The notes under the pieces are model-generated. The model did not search any database. It was not told the origin of the DNA and saw only the letters and a program-made list of their open reading frames with translations. From positions 23,264,455 through 23,328,454 of the forward strand of contig CAIIXF020000002.1 in the NCBI GenBank assembly GCA_903813345.2: DNA of 64,000 nucleotides, in the 5' to 3' direction. Positions 1-12,000 of this stretch are shown one piece after another. The DNA is from Owenia fusiformis. Taxonomy: Eukaryota; Annelida; Polychaeta; Sabellida; Oweniidae. Numbering within the stretch: position 1 is the first letter of the stretch; the number at the start of each line of letters is the position of its first letter. Made by a program: the position numbers and the translations under genes.

Positions 1-61
1 ACAGCTGTGTTGATTGGTCTATAGCTGTTTGAAGTTCTTTATTTAATGAACGGTTCTCATG
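1..61 (-). CDS. KIF4: KIF4 exon 12 (partial, runs off the left edge)
   Basis: After acceptor TTGTTGCAG the frame reads [20 protein letters not shown], charged and coiled-coil-like, matching the first stalk segment of KIF4. Cut by the window edge. Confidence 0.75.
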
Positions 62-3000
62 CTGCAACAAAAATGTGAGACTAGTTAACTCATAGCAGTA
101 GCAGTATACTATTTTAGTGAAGGGTTCTCACTAGGCTTTTTCCGGAGTCTAATTTTACATTTTTTTCACATTATTTGCAGTAAAACTGTTTAGAAAATAC
201 ATAAAACTGGATACAAACAAGGAATAGGAAGTCAGAAACCTTTTAGAAATAAATATTGGGATTAAAATAGCGAGATAATCTTAAGAAGTATGTTGAAAAG
301 TATATTAATAGGATATCTCTGATCTCACATGGGGGAGAAGTAGTCGCGATACCACGGAAAAAGTAGCCACAATACCGCTAAAAATCCGGGGTCTAAAAAT
401 TTCCTGGTGAGAACCCTGTAGTGGATCTAAACATATGGTCCACTCTTTTTCAAACAAGGCATTCAAAATGTAAAATGTCACCACCTATTTGATACAGACA
501 CCAAAAACAAGAGTTGGAGACTATAACAATATGTCACCACTTTTTGTGGTGACATAAAAACCAAATATGTATTTTGGATGAGTTTACTCACACCAGGGTG
601 AGGCCAATTTAGTTTGTGAACTCAAGGTTCAACGGATGTGTTGTATTTTAGTGTATTTTTATTAGGTAATCCAATAAAAGATAGAGATCAACGATTATTG
701 ATCTTTCTTGTGTCAATTCATTGGATTTACCATAGCTTGTCAGTGCCAGTAATTATTCATACAATAAGAAAATGGCTCTATTTCCATAAAAAAATTAACA
801 GCATTAATGCAACAAAATCCCAAGTCTGATATAGAAAATGTACATATACGAGATGATGTGATCTTTCTCAAGGAGCTCTTACATCCACTCTCCCTTTGCT
901 ATTTTTGTACATACCTCTAATTGGTTATTTCTGTCTCTGAGGGCTCTTACATCCACCCCCTCCAGTGAACCATTCAGCACCCCAACACCAGCACCACCTA
1001 TTGTTTGTAGTTGTAAATTCTGCACCTAAAAATAATAACAAATATCCTCTGTAGATTATTCTTAAAGGACACTTAAACTCATGAATCAGACCATTAGTAA
1101 ATGTTTAAATGAATTTTACAGGTTAGTGAAATTAACTAAGTCTAAACTCGTATTACACCCTATGCAGACAGAGCCTGTGGGAAATATTGGGTGCGGCGCA
1201 AATGAGCGGAGGGTGCGGAGCTAACGGTCATTTTTTAATTTAAAATTGGGATATTTCTGAAACTAAGCCGTTTTGGGACTTCAAATATATCAAGATATGT
1301 GTATTTGACACCAAATATCAATAAAATTGTGAAAATAGTAGTGCAATTCATTTTATAGCGACGCAGTATGCCTTAAACATTTCCCAGACCTATATATTTT
1401 GAGACTATCCTTTTAATACTGCGTCCCCAGCATTCATAATAAAAAATGGTGTTCAAGATACACTACCCATGCAAATTATTTTTGCATCTTGGAAGCCAGG
1501 CAGTATCTGTGTGATTTCATAAAAATTCGGAAATGTTCTTCAGATATGAGCCCCTCTAAATATTGGGTGCGGAGGTACGTTTATGGAGCTCCTCCGCACC
1601 CAATATTTAGAGGGGGCTCATATCTGAAAAACATTTCCGAATTTTTATAAAGTCACACAGATACTGCCTGGCTTCCAAGATGCAAAAATAATTTGTACAG
1701 ATAGTGTACCTTGAACACCATTTTTTATTCAGAGAATATTTCCAACCTTTGATATATTTTTCGGAAACAAAGTTCATTGACAGCAAATTTTGTGGTACAA
1801 GTTGAACATTTTGTGATGTAATTTCATATAATTCAACCCACCAATTGTTTCAGTCTTAAAATCTCAGCAGCCTGGGGATCTCTGTTGACCACTGGTTTAT
1901 TTTTAATTTTCCTTGCTCTGTCAGCATAACGCAGTGTATTTATGGACTCTTCCATGTTGCTATCTGCTGGGCTGACACAGGCAATCATTACAGTGTGGCT
2001 GTTGCCTCCTAGTGAATCTATGGAGAGATTAAAAAAAAATTATAGAGCTACTGGTTTATTCTTAATTTTCCTTGCTCTGTCAGCATAACGTAGTGTATTT
2101 ATGGACTCTTCCATGTTGCTATCTGCTGGGCTGACACAGGCAATCATAACAGTGTGGCTATTGCCTCCTAGTGAATCTATGGAGAGATTAAAAAAAAATT
2201 ATAGAGCTACTGGTTTATTCTTAATTTTCCTTGCTCTGTCAGCATAACGTAGTGTATTTATGGACTCTTCCATGTTGCTATCTGCTGGGCTGACACAGGC
2301 AATCATAACAGTGTGGTTATTGCCTCCTAGTGAATCTATGGAAAGATTAAAACAATTTTATAGAGCTACTGGTTTATTCTTAATTTTCCTTGCTCTGTCA
2401 GCATAACGTAGTGTATTTATGGACTCTTCCATGTTGCTATCTGCTGGGCTGACACAGGCAATCATAACAGTGTGGCTATTGCCTCCTAGTGAATCTATGG
2501 AGAGATTAAAACAATTTTATAGAGCTACTGGTTTATTCTTAATTTTCCTTGCTCTGTCAGCATAACGTAGTGTATTTATGGACTCTTCCATGTTGCTATC
2601 TGCTGGGCTGACACAGGCGATCATTACAGTGTGGCTATTGCCTCCTAGTGAATCTATGGAAAGATTAAAACAATTTTATAGAACTACTGGTTTATTCTTA
2701 ATTTTCCTTGCTCTGTCAGCATAACGTAGTGTATTTATGGACTCTTCCATGTTGCTATCTGCTGGGCTGACACAGGCGATCATTACAGTGTGGCTATTGC
2801 CTCCTAGTGAATCTATGGAAAGATTAAAACAATTTTATAGAACTACTGGTTTATTCTTAATTTTCCTTGCTCTGTCAGCATAACGTAGTGTATTTATGGA
2901 CTCTTCCATGTTGCTATCAGCAGGGCTGACACAGGCAATCATAACAGTGTGGCTATTGCCTCCTAGTGAATCTATGGAAAGATTAAAACAATTTTATAGA

Positions 3001-6000
3001 ACTACTGGTTTATTCTTAATTTTCCTTGCTCTGTCAGCATAACGTAGTGTATTTATGGACTCTTCCATGTTGCTATCAGCAGGGCTGACACAGGCAATCA
3101 TTACAGTGTGGCTATTGCCTCCTAGTGAATCTATGGAAAGATTAAAACAATTTTATAGAACTACTGGTTTATTCTTAATTTTCCTTGCTCTGTCAGCATA
3201 ACGTAGTGTATTTATGGACTCTTCCATGTTGCTATCTGCTGGGCTGACACAGGCAATCATTACAGTGTGGCTATTGCCTCCTAGTGAATCTATGGAGAGA
3301 TTAAAACAATTTTATAGAGCTACTGGTTTATTCTTAATTTTCCTTGCTCTGTCAGCATAACGTAGTGTATTTATGGACTCTTCCATGTTGCTATCTGCTG
3401 GGCTGACACAGGCAATCATTACAGTGTGGCTATTGCCTCCTAGTGAATCTATGGAAAGATTAAAACAATTTTATAGAGCTACTGGTTTATTCTTAATTTT
3501 CCTTGCTCTGTCAGCATAACGTAATGTATTTATGGACTCTTCCATGTTGCTATCTGCTGGGCTGACACAGGCAATCATTACAGTGTGGTTATTGCCTCCT
3601 AGTGAATCTATGGAAAGATTAAAACAATTTTATAGAGCTACTGGTTTATTCTTAATTTTCCTTGCTCTGTCAGCATAACGTAGTGTATTTATGGACTCTT
3701 CCATGTTGCTATCTGCTGGGCTGACACAGGCGATCATTACAGTGTGGCTATTGCCTCCTAGTGAATCTATGGAAAGATTAAAACAATTTTATAGAGCTAC
3801 TGGTTTATTCTTAATTTTCCTTGCTCTGTCAGCATAACGTAGTGTATATATGGACTCTTCCATGTTGCTATCTGCTGGGCTGACACAGGCAATCATTACA
3901 GTGTGGCTATTGCCTCCTAGTGAATCTATGGAAAGATTAAAACAATTTTATAGAGCTACTGGTTTATTCTTAATTTTCCTTGCTCTGTCAGCATAACGTA
4001 ATGTATTTATGGACTCTTCCATGTTGCTATCTGCTGGGCTGACACAGGCAATCATAACAGTGTGGCTATTGCCTCCTAGTGAATCTATGGAAAGATTAAA
4101 ACAATTTTATAGAGCTACTGGTTTATTCTTAATTTTCCTTGCTCTGTCAGCATAACGTAGTGTATTTATGGACTCTTCCATGTTGCTATCTGCTGGGCTG
4201 ACACAGGCAATCATAACAGTGTGGCTATTGCCTCCTAGTGAATCTATGGAGAGATTAAAAAAAATTATAGAGCTACTGGTTTATTCTTAATTTTCCTTGC
4301 TCTGTCAGCATAACGTAGTGTATTTATGGACTCTTCCATGTTGCTATCTGCTGGGCTGACACAGGCGATCATTACAGTGTGGCTGTTGCCTCCTAGTGAA
4401 TCTATGGAAAGATTAAAACAATTTTATAGAGCTACTGGTTTATTCTTAATTTTCCTTGCTCTGTCAGCATAACGTAGTGTATTTATGGACTCTTCCATGT
4501 TGCTATCAGCAGGGCTGACACAGGCAATCATTACAGTGTGGCTATTGCCTCCTAGTGAATCTATGGAGAGATTAAAAAAAAATTATAGAGCTACTGGTTT
4601 ATTCTTAATTTTCCTTGCTCTGTCAGCATAACGTAGTGTATTTATGGACTCTTCCATGTTGCTATCTGCTGGGCTGACACAGGCAATCATAACAGTGTGG
4701 CTATTGCCTCCTAGTGAATCTATGGAGAGATTAACATTTTTTAAAAAAATTTTCAGCATAGCTGAAGTAATTTTTTCAATTTTCAATTTCGTTTTGTTTT
4801 AATTGAATACCAAGTACATGTACATTAAATATTGCTAAATATATGCATCGAGACACCTTCATTTTATTTATGCCTCAGACTGAATCTACCTTATATATCA
4901 GTTCTTATTTTTACATATAAATTATCCAGCAAATTTCAAGTTGAGGCTACTTTCATTAAACGCATTATTGAAGCATAAAAAGTGAAAAAACTATTATTAA
5001 CACCTTGCCGGGCCTGTTCTATACTAGGGGTATTAGTGCTAGTTTAGAAGGCTTTTATTTTACTATATTGACCTGAGCAATATGTGACGTCATAGTGGCA
5101 GGCCAATATTGGATTAACAGCCTGGCAATGTTCCCTTGGAAATTATATATCATTAAGTGCGTATAATTTTCATTCAGTGGCAGTTCGTTCCTGCTTTTTC
5201 AGCCCTGGGCATAAACGGTGGTAATATTACCTTGCAGAAGGCGTGTCAATTTAGAGTCACGGTAAGGTATATGACTTCTCTTTTGTTTCTCATCCCCGAG
5301 GGCACTGATGACATTTCCTAAAGCTAGTAACCCCATGTTAATGTTGACTCCTGTAAACAAAAGAAAGATAGTGTGTATTAATATACTTTCATAGTCACAC
5401 TGCTTTCCACTTGTATTCGTAAATAAATATACATGTACAGCGGTGGCGGTAGGCATATATTTTTGTGAGTCATCATGACTCAGGTAGTTTCAAAAAAGTG
5501 AGTCACAAGAAAAAAACTTGAGTCAAAGCTATAAAAGTGTTTTTCTTGAGTAAAAATGCATACAAAATGTAGAAACCACATACAAAATCTATTTTTTGAT
5601 TTTGTGCATACCTTTTATTGTACTCTTATAGCACATTAACAACTAACAATTAATTAATTAGGCAATTGCAAGAAAAATGTCACTATTAATCATCTGATTA
5701 TCTGGTCCAGCGAGTCATGGGTGTGAATGGAGTGGGAGAGGAGTTTCTCCCTGTGTGGAGTTACACAAATTGGGGTCAAAGCGTTTCATGTTGAAATTCA
5801 ACATTTTTGCAATCATTCCAAAGTCTAAAACGGCAATATAAGTCCGACCACAATACTGGGCATCATTTTTAAATTGAATACGGTAGAATCTTGTAATTAT
5901 AGCTGATCAAATGAAACCGAAAGTAGATTTGTTTTCATACCTAATTTATCATCATTACCCCCCTTAATGTGCGATCGACTGGATTTTCATGTGCCCATTA

Positions 6001-9000
6001 TCTATCTTCATAGGATCAGCTTCAGATCTAGTGAATCGAAGATCTTAACTTGAGGGAGTTAATTGAAAATATTTGGTGAAAACTTACGCTAGATCGGTCG
6101 GAATTTGCGAAGGAAACTAAAGGTTCGTAAATCTAGCGTGTGAACATTCAAGGGAAGATTTTATGCGGTAATTTAGATAAATATACGATCACTAAAATCC
6201 TTAGAAGGGAGTATGAAATTAATAAATTATTGTTCAATGTTATGTTCGTTTTATTGCATTTTTGATACGCCCCCTAGCAACGTGCTTCACGAGATAAACA
6301 AATCGAGGGACCAATCAATGTTTTCAAGTTTATCATTGAATCTGAATCACAGGGCTTTAAAAATTATATGAAATACCGAAATGAGAAAATGATCGGTAGG
6401 AAGGAGGCTCGATTGCGCTGAACGAAATGTTAGATTTCCTGAATTAGCAAAATTATAAATTTGATCCATCATGTATTTTCACGTATAGGGATCAATTTAA
6501 CCAAGTACCAAGCGGGGATTTTGCATGTGAAACAAACGTGCGTCAGAAAGACTCGGTAGACAATGAATATTTGTGTCAGAGTTGCAAAAATGTGAGTAAA
6601 AAACGTAAAAAATTGCGTTAACGCCACCTCTGATGTACGAGGGTTGTCCCAGAAGTAATGCACTATATGTTCTAACTTTATCAATAATGGATATTTTTCC
6701 ATGGATTTTTTCATTATTTGTATTTGGTTAACAACTTAACATCATGCTGAATAAATTTAACAATATCCCTAACATTTTGATCATTTAAAAGAAAGAAATA
6801 TTAATAAAATAACACTTTGGATCTTTCATAATTAGAAAAATTGGAACCTGGTGGAGCACCTGTCAGCCTTGATCTAATTTTTATGCTTATTTCATACTTT
6901 TGTACAATTACTCGGGGTGGAAAATTTTCTAAGAGGCTCCGTTAAGGAAAAAATGACTTTTTGAGCTGGATGGAATTTCTGTGTATTTTCTATTCTATTA
7001 GGGTGTCCTGCATAACGGATTTCGCCTGCGAAGCATAGAACTCTTGCGAACATATCTAAATACTGGTCCGAAGAAGACATACCTTGAATTTTTTAGAAAA
7101 AATTGGCTAAAAATGGAAACTACAAGAAGTCAAAATGTTCAACTCAAACAAAGTTGTAGCTATTCTATATCAATATTTTGTGTTATGCAAGGTTTCTCAG
7201 ATGTTTCAAGACCTTCATTAGTATACTTGTGTCTAGAAATGTGACATTTAAGGACAAAATTTGGCATTTTTAATCATTTTCGCTTTCAGCATTTACATAT
7301 AGTTCCTTATATCTCAAGATTAATGCTGACTGGTTGTTGCTTTTTTAATTAAATCTGTGCTTGTACATGTGTTCTTCCATTTAAGGTATAGAAAATGTAT
7401 AGTGGACAACCAATGCTCGTATGAGAGCTCTCAGATCTCCCCTACCCCATTTATTATGGAAAATTACCGAAAAATATGAAAAAATAAAATAACTTGAAAT
7501 TATAAACTTTAACAAAGTTGTAGCTATTCTATGTCAATATTATGTGTTATTTAATGTTTTTAAGATATTTCAGAACCTATATCAGTATACAAGTGGCTAG
7601 AAATGAGACATTTAAGGACAAAACTTGGCATTTCTTTTTATCATTTTCGCTTTCAGCAGTAATATATAGTTCCTCATATCTTGAGTTTTATGCTTTCTGA
7701 TTGTTGCATTTTCAATCAAATCTTTTCTTGTGCATGTCTTCTTCCATTTAAGGTATAGAAAATGTATAGTAGACAAACAATGTTCATATCAGAGCTTTCA
7801 GATCTCCCCTACCCCATCAATTATGGAAAATAAATGAGAAATATGAAAAAATAAAATAACTTGAAATTATAGACTTTCATAAAGTTGTAGCTATTCTATA
7901 TCAATATTATGTGTTATTTAATGTTTTTAATATTTTTCAGAACTGTTTTTGGTATTCAAGTGGCTAGAAATGAGACTTTAAGAACAAAACTTGGCATTTT
8001 TAATCAATGCTGCTTTCAGCAGTAACATATAGATCCTCATATCTTGAGTTTTATGCTGACTGGTTGACGCATTTTTGATTAAATCTGTTCTTGTACATGT
8101 CTTATTCCATTTATGGTACTGAAAATGTATAGTGGACAAACAATGTTCATATTAGAGCTTTCAGATCTCCCCTACCCCATCTATTAGGGAAGATGACCGG
8201 AAAATATAAAAAAATAACTTCAAACTACCAGTATAAACTTTAACAAAGATGTAGCCATTCTTTATGTGTTATTGAATGCTATAATTATTTTTTCAGGACC
8301 TTCATTGTATACTAGTGTCGAGAAATTAGACATTTAAGAACAAAATTTGTCATTTTTCATCCATTTTTCATCATTTCCACTTTTAATAATAACATATAGT
8401 TCCTTATATCTTGAGTTTTATGCTGATTGGTTGATGAATTCTGGATCAAATCTGTTCTTTTGCCTGCCTACTTTGATTTAAGGTATTTAAAAAAGGTCAT
8501 TATATTAGAGCTTACATATCTCCCCTACTTCATTTATTCTAAAAATAACCAGAAATATAAAAACCAAACAATTCCAAAGTATAGACTTTAACAAAGTTGT
8601 CGCTATTCTAGTTCAATACTATTTTTCAGATATGTCAGGAACTTCATGAGTATACAAGTCTAAAAATTAGACATTTAAAGTTGAGTTGCAAATGGGGCGG
8701 GTATTCTCTATCTTTGTCAATTGGGCTTTTCTGGTTATAATATGTTGCAAACTGCTCATGAATCTATGCAATTATAGTAGAACACTTGGAATATATATAA
8801 AAGTAATGGAGTATAGTAGTGTGATAATGATAACCAGTGATCAAGCCATATTGATTGAATTCCCTCATATCAATTGCAATGTTGTCAAAGGCTTGGTGAT
8901 TTCCATATTACACCTAAGTGTGGTGTAATTAGGAAGTTCATGATGGATATTGGTTACTGTACAGGGTGTCCGGAAAGTAAAGATACAAATGCTCTAATTT

Positions 9001-12000
9001 CAATAGATTTACCTGTTGTAAGATAAATTGCTACAGATTATAGAATGACATTAGAACAATTAATCCTGCAACTGTCATGACAATTTGTTTCAAAATGAAA
9101 AAGTTATGGCTGTTATGGTAACGGTAGTCCCTGGTATGTGGAGCAGCGTCACAATTATGTTTTATAATTTTTTTCTCCTGCTCATATCATCTTGACACTC
9201 CATCATCTGTTGTATTATACATCAAATTATGTACCACAACAGCAAAAGAAGTAGTACTGTAACATTATTTGGTCATTTGACATTACTACTTTTATCCAGT
9301 ATTATGTATTTCCCAACATTATCTAAACATTCATGGTGCATCTTGACCAGAGATTTAAGACCTGACAAAACCGCTGATGTCCATCTTTCAGATTACTGAT
9401 AAAATAGGTTTCAAGCAGTCTCATTTTCTTGTTGAACTTCTAACAAATATTGCTTTAAGATTTTCATTAATGTAGGAGTCCAACGGGACCTTATCAGTGT
9501 AATATGGGCCATTGTACAAAAAGGTTTAATTTCAAGACATTCAATTGTAAGGTTTGTTTTCTTTGCTTTGTGAATTGGTGCATTCAGGAGGTGCACTATT
9601 GACTTTCCTATTAATCCAGGGACCTTTTTTAAGCACTTAAATAATTTTTCTTTGATTATACTGCTTAGTGACTTTATATATTTTTATTTTGTAGTTATGA
9701 TATGCATCAGTGATATCATTAGTCTAAAGAGAATACTATGGCAGCAAGAATCAATATTGAACAAAACAAAACATTGATAGGAAATACAATAATAAACACT
9801 GTTTCAAATGGTTAAATTCTAGCAATTTATGATAATTTAGCGATATCATGGAACTGCTCCGCATACCCCTAACCACCCCTGACCACCGTAATCATGACAA
9901 TCGTAAATTTAACACGTTTATGTTATAAAAGTTGGTAGATGAATTGTAATATAGTTCCTCTATAATCTGAACCTAAATCTATTAAAATTAGAGTGTTTGT
10001 ATCTTTACTTTCCGGACACCCTGTATCTCTATGGGATGAATTTCACTTATGGCAGAGCTGCTATTGAACTTTGCAAAACTGATGGTTGCAACAATCTATC
10101 AAATACTGATCATGAAGAAGTTGACACTCTCCTTATGGCCCATGTCTACTACAGTGCTGCAGACAAGATAAAGGAATTCAATGTTGAGAGAATTTGTATT
10201 CAGTCTGATGATACAGAATGTTGCTTGCAAAGAAGGATGAGAGTTAAAAAGAGCTCTTAAAGTTTCTTATGTCCTTCAAGGTAGCATTCTAAATTACTAT
10301 ATGAATCTCAAAGTGCAATACCTATTTGAAGATATATCAAAGATGGGTGTCTTGTACCAGTACTCACAAACAAACCTTCGTAGCAACACAAGAAACATAT
10401 GTCCTTGGCAATTCGCAAATGTAAAATGGCAAAAGGCAGGGAAAATTGCATATACAAAGTTTCTAGTCAAGGGTGTATTGCTACTTGTCCATGTGGCAAT
10501 AAACAACATAGTGCACATTGTTGGACAACATTTCAGGATGAGTTTCTCAGAACTATAAAAATTATTTAGAGATCTTACATATCTGAATATATAGCTTGTG
10601 GTGTCACGAGCAGCTTAGACCTTCAAAATGACTTAAATGCAGCTCTAACATAGAACCAGGGAGATTTGAAAAATCAGGCTGTTGCTGGATTAAGTTCGAG
10701 AGTTGTGAACAATCATGTAATAGACATATCCTTTGATTCATATGAGAATAAACTGTGAAATAACAAAATTATTTCGCACTATTCTATTTTTGAGTAATCT
10801 TTTAAAAATTTGGTAGTGTAGTAATTTTATCTCTAATATGTATATTTGTGTTTAAAACACATTTCCCATGCTTTGAAGATAACAAGACACATTATTGAAT
10901 ATATATGATCTAAAATATGTCAACTAATCCCCATTCAACGAAAAATATAAACAACTATTGCTGAAAGTGAAATATTGGTCATTTTGCCCATTTATGTGTC
11001 ATTTTTTGATTTTAGTGTGCAAATAAATGTGCTAAACTTTTGAAAAGTTTAAGAATATCAACATACAATAATAACATTTGTGTTGGTTTTCTTATTAAAT
11101 GGTGGAGGGCAGATCTTAGTCCTCTAATAAAAACATTCGTTGTCTTACATACATTTCCTTTAACTTAAATCAAAGAAGACAGATTCAATATATGAATCTA
11201 TCATCAAAGAATTATAATTGTGGAAAATTATATGCTACTGCTAAATGCAGAATGCTAAAAATGCCAAATTTTAGGAACATGTAATCAAATGAAGGTTACA
11301 TTAAATAATACATAGTATTGATAGAGAATAGCCACAATTTTGTTAAAGTTTATGTTTTGAAATTACTTTTTCATTTTACATTATAAATGGGGCAGGGGAG
11401 ACATGAAAGCTCTAATATCAACATTGGTTGTCAAATATACATTTTTTTTTATTATCCTAAATGGAAGAAGACATGTACAAGAACAGATCTGACCAAGAAT
11501 GCACCAACCAATCAGCATAAAACTCAAGATATAAGGACCTATACGTTATTGCTGAAAGCGAAAATGAAAAAAAAAAGTTTTGTCCTTAAATATCTCATTT
11601 CTAGGCACTAAAATACTAATGAGGGTCCTGAAACATCAGAAAAAGATTAAATAATACAGTATTGACATAGAATCGGTACAACTTTGTAAAAGTTCATAAT
11701 TTGAAGTTATTTTACTTTTTATTAATATTTTCCGGTCATTTTTCCTAATAAATGGGGTAGGGGAGATCTGAAAGCTCTACTATGAACATTGGTCATCCAC
11801 TATACATTTTCTATACCTTAAATGAAAGAAGACATCTACAAGAACAAATTTGACTAAGAATGCACGAACCAGTCAGCATTTTACTCAAAATATAAGGTCC
11901 TATATGTTATTGCTGAAAGCGAAAATGGTAAAAAGGCCATGTTTTGTCCTTAAATGTCTCATTTCTAGGCACTAGTATACCAATAAAGGTTCTGAAATAT

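Noticed and set aside
2018-4735. Mutually exclusive alternative exons in KIF4
   Set aside because: None of the 17 upstream units has a donor, so none can be an internal cassette exon; they can only be terminal or decoy.
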